A stretch of 64,000 nt of DNA from Melioribacter roseus (GCA_020724265.1 DYHH01000002.1:139026-203025), one strand, 5' to 3'; shown: positions 1-10,379, counted from the stretch's first letter. Numbers and translations are program-made. Notes: generated by a model not told the origin, from the sequence alone.

Positions 1-1391
1 CTCAATTAGTCTGTGAAATGTATAACTCTATTAAAATCAGAAAAGCAGAAGTTTTCGATTATCCTGCTTTTTCAAACAGAATATTTAACAGCGATCCGCT
101 TCCTTATAATTTGACGGAAGACCTAGATTGGATGCTAAGGTATAAAATTGAAAGTATCGCGTTTCACAATAAAGATTTTTCATGGTATGAACCTGATGAA
201 GTACTACAAGAGAACCTAAAAATTTATAATAGATGGAAGAAAAATTTCGGCGGTGTTAATGCACTTTTGATTCTAAATCTTTATGCAGGCAAATTTGGCA
301 TTGAAGTAACAAACAATGAACATTTGGAGAGACTTAAAAGCTTTTTACAATTCTGCTATGAACACGGTGTAACAAGCTTTATGTTAAACGCCGATGATTC
401 ACCGCCATTTAAATTCGGGGAAGGATATTATCTTTCTTCAGAAAAAGATAAGGAAAAGTTCTCAACATTAGCGGAAGCACATTGCTGGCTCATGAACAAT
501 ATAAGTGATTGGGCTAAGCAGAATAAATATAAGATGAATTTATTGTATTGTCCGTCGTTCTATACTTACGAGGAAATGCATTATGGTGATATGCAATTAT
601 TTAAAGGAACACCCTGGGAAGACGCTGCTTTCAGTCCACTAAAAAGAGATCTTAAAATTATCGGAGAGAATATGAATCAGGATATTGAGATAATGTGGAC
701 AGGACCTTATGTATGTACAAGAACTTTAACCGATGAAGATTTGGAAGAGTGGACAAACAATTTACAAGGTAGAAAACCATTTCTTTTTGATAATTCAATT
801 TTTTCGGATTTGGAATTCACAGCGCGTACAATGTTTACTCCTTATGGTAATGAATTTCCCAAAAAATTTTCACAAAAAACCGGCGGCAACGGTATATTTA
901 TAAACGGTAACCCAGTGGGTGAATCAAGTCGCGCGGCTACCATGACAGCTAATGCATATCTATGGGAGGAAGACAAGTATAATAAGGATGAATCGATAGT
1001 TAAAGCAATGCAAAAGTTATATCATAGCTCAAATATTAATTTACTTCTCAAATACAAAGAAGTTGAACTTGAGTTAACAAAAAGTATTAGACAAAGAGAA
1101 TTATGGTTTGCATCTGATGAACTTTGGCAGTCTATAAGAAACACAAGATTTATAACAGAAAAAAATCCATTCTATTATCATCAAAATTATGGGAGACTAA
1201 AAGCGCTTCGGCTGCAAATTAAACATTCGGTTCCTGAACCGGAAGATTTTGATGAATTCAAAAACAAATGTATTGAGCTTGATAAGCAGAGAAGAGACTT
1301 GCTGGATGAGATAGAGGCAAAAGGATTTATAAAATTAAGTTACTCTCTTCAATCCGAAATGATACCATTACCAAACTTTAACAAAAATTGA
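1..1391 (+). CDS. GH84-like beta-N-acetylhexosaminidase, 5' end outside window
   Basis: This is the C-terminal part of a putative exo-acting N-acetylhexosaminidase related to GH84 (NAGidase). The reading frame is open to the left edge. The residues before the first Met (position 18) align with the middle of the next gene, so the ATG at 18 is probably internal and the true start lies upstream. Visible GH84-type landmarks are an Asp-Asp pair at 393-398 (the place of the catalytic acid and polarising Asp), a CPSFYT stretch, WTGPYV, and an FDN motif. The helical tail contains a W/F-rich segment shared with the neighbour. It is a tandem paralogue of the gene 4 bp downstream and probably co-transcribed with it. 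The domain call rests on motif similarity only; sequence divergence from classical GH84 is large, and specificity is unknown. Confidence 0.6.
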   Translation, partial: QLVCEMYNSIKIRKAEVFDYPAFSNRIFNSDPLPYNLTEDLDWMLRYKIESIAFHNKDFSWYEPDEVLQENLKIYNRWKKNFGGVNALLILNLYAGKFGIEVTNNEHLERLKSFLQFCYEHGVTSFMLNADDSPPFKFGEGYYLSSEKDKEKFSTLAEAHCWLMNNISDWAKQNKYKMNLLYCPSFYTYEEMHYGDMQLFKGTPWEDAAFSPLKRDLKIIGENMNQDIEIMWTGPYVCTRTLTDEDLEEWTNNLQGRKPFLFDNSIFSDLEFTARTMFTPYGNEFPKKFSQKTGGNGIFINGNPVGESSRAATMTANAYLWEEDKYNKDESIVKAMQKLYHSSNINLLLKYKEVELELTKSIRQRELWFASDELWQSIRNTRFITEKNPFYYHQNYGRLKALRLQIKHSVPEPEDFDEFKNKCIELDKQRRDLLDEIEAKGFIKLSYSLQSEMIPLPNFNKN

Positions 1392-1395
1392 TAAC

Positions 1396-3216
1396 ATGAA
1401 AACAAAAAAGATACTTTTAATCTCTATGATGGTGGTGATTCTTACCATGGATAGTCTCGGACAAACTATTGTAGATAAGAATAATAGTCTGTCCGTTCAA
1501 CCTGAACCGAAGCAGATAATCAATTTAAATAAATCTATCATCTTATCGGTTCCCGCAGAGATATTAATACCAATAAAAAATGACCAGGAACAAAACGCAT
1601 ATAATTACCTAGTCCACTTGTTCGATGAAAAATTTAATGAGAAAGTCAATTTTCGAAGTGAAGAGAACGAAATCCAATCTCACATTAAAATTTCTTTAAG
1701 TAAAATTATTGATACAGATGAAATTCCGAACGACCAATACTATAGAATAAGAACAAATCTTGAGAAAAATGAAGTTACGATAGAATATGTAAGTCAAACC
1801 GGACTGCTTTACGGAATAGTGACCTTTGCACATTTTTTCGAAGAGTCGGAAAATGAAATTCGGATAAATCTATTCGAAGTAATTGATTACCCGGATTTTA
1901 CCAGAAGAATAATGATTGCAAATCCGGGAAAGGAAGGTATCAAATCTGTACTTGATTTTGCTATTCGAAATAAAATCGAATCAATCGCTATTCCGCATAG
2001 ACAATACTCTTGGTACAAAATCGATGATGAATATAAAGAACTTTTTGAAAAAATAGGCAAATGGAAAAATAAATATGGCGCCCCCAGCATTATGCAGATG
2101 CATAATATATATGACGAAAAGCATATTGAAATTTCGAACAAGGATGATATTGATAGATTAATTGAAGTAATTGAAATGGGTGTGATTAACGGAGCCGATA
2201 AATTAATGATCCTTGCAGATGATACACCCCCTTTTAAATTCGGGGAAGGTTACATTTTGACATCTGGTAATGATAAACAAAAATTTAAACACATGGCTGA
2301 TGCGCATTGCTATCTTTTAAATGAAATAAAAGAGTGGTTTGAAGAATCTGATTATGTTAGTGAAATTTATTATTGCCCTCCTTTTTATACTTATGAAGAT
2401 ATGCATTACGGTGAAATGGAATTATATAAAGGCACTCCATGGGAGGCCGATGCTTTTGATCCATTATACAGAGATTTGAATTATCTCGGACTAAATATTC
2501 CGGCAGATGTTTTTATTTTATGGACAGGTCCTTATGTCAGAAGCAGAAATATTACCATAGAGGAAATTAACGATTGGACATATCATTTAAAGGGCATTGT
2601 TCCGTTTCTTGGAGATAACACACTTTATAGTCATCACCCCTTTATTACTACACCCATGTTCACTGCTTGGGATAACAATTTACCGGACGATTTTCATTTA
2701 AGAACTGCCGGTAACGGAATGATAATTAACGGCAATGTTAATTCAGAAGATTCGAAAGCATCTTTTATCACAGTAAATGATTATATGTGGAATTCAAAAT
2801 CGTACTCACCGGAAGTTTCTCTTAAAAAAGCGATGCATAGTTTATATGGTAAATATATTGCAGAACTTTTACTTGATCTTAAAGAGGTTGAATTAAATTT
2901 ACGCAAAACAATTGGTGAAAGAGAACTCTGGTTTGAAAGTGATAATTTGTGGAGTATAATTCGTAAAATAAGATTCATCCATACAAAAAATCCTTTTTAT
3001 TACCATTACAATTACACTCGCATGAAAGCTTTGCGATTACAATTAAAAAACTCAGTACCCGAGCCGACTGATAAAAATATATTTATAGAAAAATGTTTGA
3101 CTCTAGATAAAAAAAGAAAAGAAATTTTAGAAAAAATTGAAATTGAGAATCCCGGAATATTTGCCAATCTTAAAGAATTGTTGGTAGAATTACCGGACTT
3201 TGATTCAATCGAGTAA
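1396..3216 (+). CDS. Secreted GH84-like beta-N-acetylhexosaminidase
   Basis: A 606-residue protein with a signal peptide (about residues 1-22, cleavage before Gln in SLGQ). An alpha/beta N-terminal domain of the GH20b type (about 30-155) is followed by a TIM-barrel resembling GH84. The Asp-Asp pair at residues 275-276 sits where GH84 keeps its two catalytic aspartates. CPPFYTYED, WTGPYVRSRNIT and GDN further along match the CPTEY, WTG and DN landmarks of that family. Expected activity is release of terminal beta-N-acetylglucosamine or galactosamine in the periplasm or outside the cell. It lies 4 bp after a paralogue, suggesting recent tandem duplication. A NagB-containing fusion at 16728-19091 would process the amino sugar once inside. 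The family assignment is moderate; the exact glycan is unknown. Confidence 0.65.
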   Translation: MKTKKILLISMMVVILTMDSLGQTIVDKNNSLSVQPEPKQIINLNKSIILSVPAEILIPIKNDQEQNAYNYLVHLFDEKFNEKVNFRSEENEIQSHIKISLSKIIDTDEIPNDQYYRIRTNLEKNEVTIEYVSQTGLLYGIVTFAHFFEESENEIRINLFEVIDYPDFTRRIMIANPGKEGIKSVLDFAIRNKIESIAIPHRQYSWYKIDDEYKELFEKIGKWKNKYGAPSIMQMHNIYDEKHIEISNKDDIDRLIEVIEMGVINGADKLMILADDTPPFKFGEGYILTSGNDKQKFKHMADAHCYLLNEIKEWFEESDYVSEIYYCPPFYTYEDMHYGEMELYKGTPWEADAFDPLYRDLNYLGLNIPADVFILWTGPYVRSRNITIEEINDWTYHLKGIVPFLGDNTLYSHHPFITTPMFTAWDNNLPDDFHLRTAGNGMIINGNVNSEDSKASFITVNDYMWNSKSYSPEVSLKKAMHSLYGKYIAELLLDLKEVELNLRKTIGERELWFESDNLWSIIRKIRFIHTKNPFYYHYNYTRMKALRLQLKNSVPEPTDKNIFIEKCLTLDKKRKEILEKIEIENPGIFANLKELLVELPDFDSIE

Positions 3217-3270
3217 TATTTTTTAATAAATGAATACTGTTAAAAATAGAAATTAAGTATTGATTAAGAA

Positions 3271-4254
3271 ATGAATAAAATTAGATGGGGAATAATTGGT
3301 TGTGGTGATGTAACCGAGGTTAAAAGCGGTCCTGCTTTTAACTTAGTAGAGGATTCTGAATTAATTGCTGTTATGCGGAGAGATGCTTCTAAAGCTGAAG
3401 ATTATGCGAAAAGACACAACGTACCTAAATGGTATAGTGACGCAGATAAACTGATAAACGATAAAGACGTCAATGCAATTTATATTGCCACACCTCCATC
3501 TTCCCATGCCGAGTATACAATTAAAGCAGCTGAATCCGGCAAACCGGTCTATGTGGAAAAACCGATGGCCGCAAATTATAATGATTGTATTAAAATGGTT
3601 GATGTCTGTAAACGAAATAATGTACCTCTGTTTGTTGCTTATTATAGAAGAGAATTACCATACTTCAAAAAAATACAAGATCTAATTTCTGCTAATGAAA
3701 TTGGAGATGTTCGCATGGTAAACATTAAATTGTTTTCCTCAATTAAAGTGGAAGATTCAAAAAAGGAAAATTTACCGTGGCGTGTAATGCCCGAAATATC
3801 CGGCGGTGGATACTTTTATGATCTGGCTTCTCACCAGTTTGATTATTTAGATAATCTCTTTGGCTCGATAAAATTTGCAAAAGGTTTATCAGGTAACCAT
3901 GCCAAACTTTATCCGGCGGAAGATTACGTTACAGCAGTTTATGAATTTGAATCCGGAATTGCCGGAACTGGAAGCTGGTGTTTTACTACAGCTCCATTTA
4001 ATAATTATGAACGTACCGAAATTATCGGCTCAAAAGGTCGAATTGAATTTTCATTTTTTAGTCAGCAATCAATCACTCTTGAGAATCAAAATGGTATTAA
4101 ACATATTAATGAAGAATTTCCAAAACATATTCAGCTTCCGCTTATAACAACCGTTGTTGAGGATTTACTAAATCGGGGTAAATGCATAAGTACCGGAGAA
4201 TCAGCATCAAAAACAAATTGGGTGATGGATAAAATTTTGGGTAAGATTAGTTGA
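3271..4254 (+). CDS. Gfo/Idh/MocA family NAD(P)-dependent oxidoreductase
   Basis: A 327-residue cytoplasmic dehydrogenase. The N-terminal Rossmann fold shows WGIIGCGDV at residues 4-12, and the family signature EKPMA carries the conserved Lys of the active site. The C-terminal alpha/beta domain contains the GGGYFYDLASHQFDYL helix typical of sugar or inositol dehydrogenases. Members oxidise or reduce a hydroxyl of sugars, inositols, sugar acids or their derivatives, and some act in glycoside opening by transient oxidation. It sits 54 bp after the GH84-like genes and 10 bp before a GH28-like gene, so it probably acts on a product of this locus. The substrate cannot be told from sequence. Confidence 0.88.
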   Translation: MNKIRWGIIGCGDVTEVKSGPAFNLVEDSELIAVMRRDASKAEDYAKRHNVPKWYSDADKLINDKDVNAIYIATPPSSHAEYTIKAAESGKPVYVEKPMAANYNDCIKMVDVCKRNNVPLFVAYYRRELPYFKKIQDLISANEIGDVRMVNIKLFSSIKVEDSKKENLPWRVMPEISGGGYFYDLASHQFDYLDNLFGSIKFAKGLSGNHAKLYPAEDYVTAVYEFESGIAGTGSWCFTTAPFNNYERTEIIGSKGRIEFSFFSQQSITLENQNGIKHINEEFPKHIQLPLITTVVEDLLNRGKCISTGESASKTNWVMDKILGKIS

Positions 4255-4264
4255 TGGGAGTATT

Positions 4265-5953
4265 ATGAAACAATACATACGTAATTGCATAACATTAGTT
4301 TTTTTATTTCTATTTGTAACATTTTTGGGGTGTAACAATAATAACCGGACTCATAATGAAATTACTGCCGGGCATTGGTCAAAAGTAGAGGAAATATTAA
4401 AGAAAATTATTCCGCCGACTTTTCCGGATGTGGATTTTAATGTCGTTGAACTTGGTGCCGTAAATGATGGTATTACTGATAACCTGGATGTAATTCAATC
4501 TGCAATTGACAATTGTAGTGAACAAGGAGGTGGAAGAGTAGTATTACCTGAGGGAGATTACCTTGTTAATGGACCGCTTCATTTAAAATCAAATGTAAAT
4601 CTTCATTTAGAAGAAAATGCTGTTATTTACTTTGGTTATAATCCCGAGGACTATCTTCCATTAGTTGAAGTAAGGTGGGAAGGGACAAGATGTTTAAACT
4701 ATTCTCCTTTTATATATGCATATAAACAAAAGAACATTGCTGTTACAGGAAAGGGAACTATTGACGGGCAACAAAATAAATTTTGGATATTATGGAAGTT
4801 GATCCAAGATAATGACAAGATTCGTTTGAGAACCATGGGTAAAAATCTTGTCCCACTTGAAGAAAGAGTTTTTGGCAAAGGACATTTTTTACGCCCGACA
4901 TTAATTGAGCCGTACGATTGTGAAAATGTTTTAATTGAAGGAGTAACAGTACGGAACAGTCCGTTTTGGACTATTCATCCGGTCTTTTGTACTAATGTTA
5001 TAATTCGGGGAGTAAACATTCAACCCGGTCAATCAAATGATGACGGTGTGGATCCCGAATCAAGTAGTTACGTGTTGATTGAGGATTGTGATTTCTACAC
5101 CGAAGATGATAACATAGCAATAAAAGCAGGAAGAGATAATGATGCATGGATTGAAAATGGAGGACGTCCATCGGAAAATATTATTATAAGAAATAACAGG
5201 TTTCATCGAACTAATGCCGGTGCAATTTCAATAGGCAGTGAAATGTCCGGCGGTGTTAGAAATGTATTTTCAGAAAACAATATAATGAAAAATGTAGGAA
5301 GACCGTTTTATATAAAATCTAACACTGATCGCGGCGGTGTTGTTGAAAATATTTTTCATAGAAATACAAAAGTTGACACATGTGGTGAAATCGCCAGAAT
5401 TCAACTCGATTATAAAGGAGCAGTTGCCGGGGAAAATCCGGCAGATTTTAGAAACTTCTTCTTCGAAAATATTGAGATAAATTTTGCTTCGATTGGTATT
5501 AGATCATTGGGGCTGCCATTTAAAGTGATTGAAAATGTTTATTTTAATGATATTACTGTAATGGAATTAAAAAAGCCGAATGAAATATATTTTACGAAAA
5601 ATCTTAACCTAACTAATTTTCAGTATACTCACATAACTGCTTATGAGGATGAATATTATGAGCAAAGTACCGGAGGTGAAGAAAATCCAAACAGAATATA
5701 TTGGAAGGATTTACCCGAACCGGTTCAAAAATCGTTTTTGGAAGTGCTTAACCAAGAGATAGAAGAAATTAATAATGTAGCTAAGGAATATAAAGATGAA
5801 GTAAAAGAAGCATTCCAAGCTAACCCAATGATAAACAGTATTTCGGTTTATGATGAAACAGGACAAAAAGTTTATAGACTTCAGAAATTTTTTGGCTGGA
5901 CAAAAATTGATACCAGGATTGCTGAAAACGGCAGTATAATTGAAAACAATTGA
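4265..5953 (+). CDS. GH28-like right-handed beta-helix glycosidase, lipoprotein
   Basis: A 562-residue protein with a lipoprotein signal (TFLGC, Cys23). The pectate-lyase-superfamily start VNDGITDNLDVIQSAID is followed by beta-helix coils. Three regions resemble the GH28 active-site strings: NDDGVDPES (in place of NTDG), EDDNIAIKAG (the paired Asp) and GSEMSGG (in place of GHG), and an RIQLDY segment stands where RIK is usual. Polygalacturonases and related exo-enzymes hydrolyse galacturonate or rhamnogalacturonan links. The substitution at the GHG site leaves open another specificity. The last 120 residues form a charged helical tail after the helix domain. An SD (gggag) precedes the start, and the gene lies 10 bp after the dehydrogenase. 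Confidence 0.72.
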   Translation: MKQYIRNCITLVFLFLFVTFLGCNNNNRTHNEITAGHWSKVEEILKKIIPPTFPDVDFNVVELGAVNDGITDNLDVIQSAIDNCSEQGGGRVVLPEGDYLVNGPLHLKSNVNLHLEENAVIYFGYNPEDYLPLVEVRWEGTRCLNYSPFIYAYKQKNIAVTGKGTIDGQQNKFWILWKLIQDNDKIRLRTMGKNLVPLEERVFGKGHFLRPTLIEPYDCENVLIEGVTVRNSPFWTIHPVFCTNVIIRGVNIQPGQSNDDGVDPESSSYVLIEDCDFYTEDDNIAIKAGRDNDAWIENGGRPSENIIIRNNRFHRTNAGAISIGSEMSGGVRNVFSENNIMKNVGRPFYIKSNTDRGGVVENIFHRNTKVDTCGEIARIQLDYKGAVAGENPADFRNFFFENIEINFASIGIRSLGLPFKVIENVYFNDITVMELKKPNEIYFTKNLNLTNFQYTHITAYEDEYYEQSTGGEENPNRIYWKDLPEPVQKSFLEVLNQEIEEINNVAKEYKDEVKEAFQANPMINSISVYDETGQKVYRLQKFFGWTKIDTRIAENGSIIENN

Positions 5954-6016
5954 AAAAGTTGTTAAAAAAAGTATAAATAGTTAAAAAATATTTTTAAAAA
6001 GAAAAGGGAGAAGTTG

Positions 6017-6793
6017 ATGGAAAAATATCTATATCTCTCATTAACACCCGAAGCTTTGATTGCTTCAATGCTTCCCCCGGAAGAATTTGGAACTTACTTT
6101 GCTGTCGGTACCAAAAAAAGAACTCGGGGTCAAGCAATCTTTTTCGAGATCGATCGAGAAAAAGTTAATTCATATTTCCCTTTGGATTTAATTGACAAAA
6201 GATGTGTCCCGAATGCTAAGGGAGAACCAAAACGCTCAGTTTATCTTTCGATTTACAGGGTACTTGAACACATACCGCTTGAAGCATTTAAAAATTTGTA
6301 CTTAGCGACAGACGATGGAAGAGTTCTTGAATTAGAAAAAGGTGAATACGAAAAAAAGAGTAATGATAAGCTCCATCTTTATCAGCAGTTAAGTCCTGTA
6401 TCACCTCTAATTGCAAGTATTGCAAGCCCAAGAGAGTTTATCGAAATATTAACCGATCAAGAGCGACCGGTTTGGGTTCCTAAAATTGTATTCGTTGAAC
6501 TTGAATTAGGAGAATTAGCAAACAATCCTGAAACAGGCTCATTAAAGAATCTTCCTTATCCAAACATTCATCACTTAAGAGATTGTTTGATTAGTTTAAG
6601 TCATAATCCCGACAAGCCTTCGAAGACAGTTATTAGAACTTTTAAAGGAGAACTGTTTTATCGGATGTGTAAAAACGGATTTTTTGTCGGTGCTGCAGAT
6701 AAGTTTTTGTTTTACCCGTTTCCATCGTTGGAAGTTTTAAACGAAAAACACCATGTCTGGTGGAGATCGGCACTAAATATTGGATTCAGTTGA
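6017..6793 (+). CDS. Conserved protein of unknown function, 258 aa
   Basis: I do not assign a family. The protein is soluble, without a signal peptide or membrane segment, and mixed alpha/beta. It contains a basic TKKRTRGQAIFFEID segment near residue 35, a YLSIYRVLEHIP stretch near 75, and a Trp-Trp pair close to the C-terminus (VWWRSALNIG). The ATG at 6017 is preferred over a TTG one codon upstream because the purine-rich SD (aaaaggga) is well placed for it. It is flanked by a GH28-like gene and the membrane pyrophosphatase, 24 bp from the latter, so it is probably in the same transcript. Codon use does not look different from the neighbours. Confidence 0.75.
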   Translation: MEKYLYLSLTPEALIASMLPPEEFGTYFAVGTKKRTRGQAIFFEIDREKVNSYFPLDLIDKRCVPNAKGEPKRSVYLSIYRVLEHIPLEAFKNLYLATDDGRVLELEKGEYEKKSNDKLHLYQQLSPVSPLIASIASPREFIEILTDQERPVWVPKIVFVELELGELANNPETGSLKNLPYPNIHHLRDCLISLSHNPDKPSKTVIRTFKGELFYRMCKNGFFVGAADKFLFYPFPSLEVLNEKHHVWWRSALNIGFS

Positions 6794-6817
6794 TAAAATC
6801 TTGTGAGGTAAATTATT

Positions 6818-9013
6818 ATGAATAATAATCTATTCTGGTTAGTACCGTTAGGATCTATAGCGGCATTAGCTTTTGCGTATTATTTCTTTAAGCAAATGAT
6901 GAAAAGAAGTGAAGGCACAGACTTGATGAAAAAAATTGCATTGTATGTTAGAGAAGGTGCGATGGCTTATCTAAAACAACAGTATAAAGTTGTAATTATA
7001 TTTTTTATAATAATGACAATTTTGTTTTCAATACTTGCTTACGGATTCAATTTTCAAAATCCTTGGGTACCGTTTGCATTTATAACCGGGGGATTCTTTT
7101 CGGCGTTAGCAGGTTTCTTCGGAATGAAGACAGCTACTTATGCTTCTGCAAGAACAGCAAATGCTGCAAGAAATTCTTTGAATGACGGATTGCAAGTTGC
7201 ATTTAGAAGTGGTGCCGTAATGGGTTTGGTCGTGGTTGGTCTCGGACTACTTGACATTTCAATTTGGTTCTATGTTCTAAATTGGGTTTATCCATCTACA
7301 TTAACCGATGGTCATAACTTGATAGTCGTTACAACAACAATGCTGACATTTGGAATGGGTGCTTCTGCGCAAGCATTATTTGCAAGAGTCGGCGGAGGTA
7401 TTTTTACCAAAGCTGCAGATGTTGGCGGTGATTTGGTAGGTAAAGTTGAAGCCGGTATCCCGGAAGATGATCCGCGTAACCCAGCAACAATTGCAGATAA
7501 TGTCGGTGATAATGTTGGCGATGTTGCCGGTATGGGGGCTGACTTATATGAATCATACTGCGGATCAATACTTGCAACTGCTGCATTAGGTGCTGCCGCA
7601 TTTTTAAATGACACCGAAACTCAGTTTAATGCAGTTATTGCTCCAATGTTAGTCGCAGTTGTTGGTATTATTCTTTCCATTATCGGAATATTTATGGTTC
7701 GTACTCAAGAGAATGCTAATCAAAAACAATTGTTAGCTTCACTTTCGCGATCTATAAACTTTAGCTCGATACTTATTGTAATATTTTCTTTAGGAATTAT
7801 ACATCTGCTTGGGTTGAGAAATCCATGGGGAGTTTGGGGAGCTGTTGTTACCGGTTTAGTTACAGGTATTATAATAGGTAAAGGAACCGAGTATTATACA
7901 TCTGCATCATTCAAACCGACTAAGGCAATTGCAGATAGTTCTGCTACCGGTCCGGCTACTGTTATTATTTCCGGACTTGGAATGGGGATGATATCAACAA
8001 CAATTCCGGTTATTGCCGTAGTTGTTGGAATTGTTTTATCATATTTATTTGCTTCGGGATTTGTCTTTTCCAATGCTGCAATGGGTTTATACGGGATAGG
8101 AATCGCTGCGGTTGGTATGCTGTCAACACTTGGTTTAACTCTTGCAACAGATGCTTATGGTCCTATTGCTGATAATGCAGGTGGTAATGCAGAAATGAGT
8201 AATCTTGGTCCGGAAGTAAGATCAAGAACTGATGCACTTGATTCTTTAGGCAATACAACGGCGGCAACAGGTAAAGGATTTGCAATTGGGTCTGCGGCTT
8301 TAACCGCGTTGGCTTTACTTGCTTCGTATGTTGAAGAGTTAAAAATCGGTTTGCTAAGAATAGGTCAGGATGTAATTGAACTTGGCAACGGTGTTCTTAT
8401 AAATGTTAAAGAAGCACAGATCGCAGACTTTATGAAATATTATGAAGTCACTTTAATGAATCCGAAAGTATTGGTTGGAGTTTTCATTGGCTCAATGATG
8501 GCATTTGTGTTTTGTGGTTTAACTATGAATGCAGTTGGAAGAGCAGCACAAAAAATGGTTGATGAAGTAAGAAGACAATTTGCGGAAATACCAGGAATAC
8601 TTGATGGTAAGGCTACACCTGATTACGCGAGATGCGTTGAAATATCAACAAAAGGTGCTCAACTTGAAATGATTTTCCCTTCAGCGTTAGCAGTACTTGT
8701 TCCAATAGCAGTCGGAGTAATTTTTGGTGTATCGGGTGTTATGGGTTTACTCGTTGGAGGTTTAGGTGCCGGTTTTGTTCTGGCTGTATTTATGGCTAAT
8801 TCAGGCGGTGCATGGGATAATGCAAAGAAATATGTTGAGGAAGGAAATCTTGGTGGTAAAGGTTCTGCAAGTCATAAAGCGACAATTATTGGCGATACTG
8901 TTGGTGATCCTTTTAAAGATACATCGGGACCAAGTTTAAATATTCTTATTAAACTTATGAGTATGGTTGCAATTGTTATGTCGGGATTTACAGTTGCTTT
9001 TTCGGTTTTATAA
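6818..9013 (+). CDS. hppA: Membrane-bound ion-pumping pyrophosphatase, K+-dependent, probably Na+-type
   Basis: A 731-residue integral membrane pyrophosphatase that couples PPi hydrolysis to cation export. The substrate and Mg2+ site [21 protein letters not shown] is intact, followed by the NVGDNVGD repeats and, near the C-terminus, [14 protein letters not shown]. The segment [10 protein letters not shown] has Ala482 and Gly485 at the positions that mark K+-dependent enzymes; K+-independent ones have Lys and Thr. In the ion gate, [10 protein letters not shown] carries Glu245 where the Na+-pumping Thermotoga enzyme has its gate Glu, and Gly four residues later where proton-only plant-type enzymes have Glu. 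Na+ pumping is therefore likely, which fits the sodium symporters encoded nearby. It has a good SD (tgtgagg). Confidence 0.95.
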   Translation: MNNNLFWLVPLGSIAALAFAYYFFKQMMKRSEGTDLMKKIALYVREGAMAYLKQQYKVVIIFFIIMTILFSILAYGFNFQNPWVPFAFITGGFFSALAGFFGMKTATYASARTANAARNSLNDGLQVAFRSGAVMGLVVVGLGLLDISIWFYVLNWVYPSTLTDGHNLIVVTTTMLTFGMGASAQALFARVGGGIFTKAADVGGDLVGKVEAGIPEDDPRNPATIADNVGDNVGDVAGMGADLYESYCGSILATAALGAAAFLNDTETQFNAVIAPMLVAVVGIILSIIGIFMVRTQENANQKQLLASLSRSINFSSILIVIFSLGIIHLLGLRNPWGVWGAVVTGLVTGIIIGKGTEYYTSASFKPTKAIADSSATGPATVIISGLGMGMISTTIPVIAVVVGIVLSYLFASGFVFSNAAMGLYGIGIAAVGMLSTLGLTLATDAYGPIADNAGGNAEMSNLGPEVRSRTDALDSLGNTTAATGKGFAIGSAALTALALLASYVEELKIGLLRIGQDVIELGNGVLINVKEAQIADFMKYYEVTLMNPKVLVGVFIGSMMAFVFCGLTMNAVGRAAQKMVDEVRRQFAEIPGILDGKATPDYARCVEISTKGAQLEMIFPSALAVLVPIAVGVIFGVSGVMGLLVGGLGAGFVLAVFMANSGGAWDNAKKYVEEGNLGGKGSASHKATIIGDTVGDPFKDTSGPSLNILIKLMSMVAIVMSGFTVAFSVL

Positions 9014-9053
9014 AAGATAAGTTGACATATTTCTTAATTCAAAGGGAACTTTG

Positions 9054-10379
9054 ATGTTATCTTTATTAATCTTGTTTTCAGTTATTGTACTGGTAATATT
9101 ACTTACAACAAAATATAAAGTACATCCTTTCATTTCGTTGTTAATAGCTGCTCTTTTAGTCGGATTTTTATCCGGTCTTGAACAAACAGCTTTGCTTGCT
9201 TCTATTACATCCGGATTTGGAAATACTTTGAAAAGTATTGGAATCATTATAGCATTCGGAACAATAATAGGTGCATACTTAGAGCATAGTGGTGGTGCTA
9301 AAACTCTTGCAGAAAAAATTCTAAAAATCGTTGGTAAAAGTAAATCGGCTCTTGCTATGAACTTTACGGGATTTGTTGTTTCAATTCCGGTTTTTTGTGA
9401 TTCCGGTTTTGTTGTATTATCGACGCTGAATAAATCCTTAAGTAAAAAAAGCGGCACCTCAATGGCGGTTTTAGCAATTGCACTTGCTACCGGTTTATAC
9501 GCAACACATGTTTTTGTTCCCCCCACTCCTGGTCCTTTAGCAGCTGCGGCAGCCTTAGATGCCGATATTGGTTTAATTATTATTTTAGGTCTAATTGTAG
9601 GCATTCCTACTGCTTTAGCTGGATTATTGTGGGGTAAACTGATAAATAATAAATTGTCGTATAAAACTAATAATGATTTTGTTAATGAAGAAAGACTAAC
9701 CGATAAATCACCACGTTTTATTGACTCAATAATCCCGATAATTTTACCAATCATTTTAATTGGTTTGAAGTCAATTGCTGATTATCCAACAAAGCCCTTC
9801 GGTGAAGAATTATTTTCTAAGATAATAGTTTTTGTAGGAGATCCTATTATTGCATTATTCATAGGTGTTTTCTTTGCAATGAGATTAAAGAAATTTGCTA
9901 ATGCAAGTAATAAAAAAGATTGGTTGGTTGAGGGATTAAAAAATGCAGGTATTATTATTCTTATTACAGGAGCCGGTGGAGCGTTTGGAAATGTATTAAG
10001 AGAAACAAATATCGGCAATACAATCGGAGATCTCTTTTCTGATTTTAGTATTGGTTTGCTGCTGCCTTTTATTATTGCGGCATTGCTAAAGACAGCACAA
10101 GGTTCATCTACTGTTTCTATTATTACTACGGCAGCTATAGTTGCCCCATTGCTTTCTTCGTTAGGATTGGATTCTGAGCAAGCAAAAGCTTTGACTGTTT
10201 TGGCAATTGGAGCCGGGGCTATGACAGTTTCTCATATAAACGACAGTTACTTTTGGGTTGTTTCGCAGTTTTCAGGTTTTAATACTTCTCAGGCACTAAA
10301 AGGATTTACATTAGCTACTTTGTTTCAAGGAATTGTAGGAATATTATTTGTAATGATTTTATCAATTATCATTCTCTAA
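9054..10379 (+). CDS. GntP-family sugar-acid permease
   Basis: A 441-residue, highly hydrophobic transporter with about a dozen membrane segments and the GntP-family layout. A Ser/Gly-rich FCDSGFVVLS stretch follows the fifth segment, the TPGPLAAAAAL stretch lies in the middle, and GAGAMTVSHINDSYFW lies near the C-terminus. The family imports gluconate and related sugar acids or hydroxy acids by cation symport. The start is the ATG at 9054; a TTG directly before it is in frame, but the SD aaaggga suits the ATG. A sugar-acid substrate fits the four-carbon acid sugar enzymes at 28793-31021, although those lie in a separate transcript. Confidence 0.88.
   Translation: MLSLLILFSVIVLVILLTTKYKVHPFISLLIAALLVGFLSGLEQTALLASITSGFGNTLKSIGIIIAFGTIIGAYLEHSGGAKTLAEKILKIVGKSKSALAMNFTGFVVSIPVFCDSGFVVLSTLNKSLSKKSGTSMAVLAIALATGLYATHVFVPPTPGPLAAAAALDADIGLIIILGLIVGIPTALAGLLWGKLINNKLSYKTNNDFVNEERLTDKSPRFIDSIIPIILPIILIGLKSIADYPTKPFGEELFSKIIVFVGDPIIALFIGVFFAMRLKKFANASNKKDWLVEGLKNAGIIILITGAGGAFGNVLRETNIGNTIGDLFSDFSIGLLLPFIIAALLKTAQGSSTVSIITTAAIVAPLLSSLGLDSEQAKALTVLAIGAGAMTVSHINDSYFWVVSQFSGFNTSQALKGFTLATLFQGIVGILFVMILSIIIL

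Noticed and set aside
9008-9754. Long minus-strand reading frame (about 250 codons) opposite the GntP-family gene
   Set aside because: The plus strand encodes a full permease with conserved motifs; the antisense frame is low-complexity, with no domain, and arises from codon pattern.
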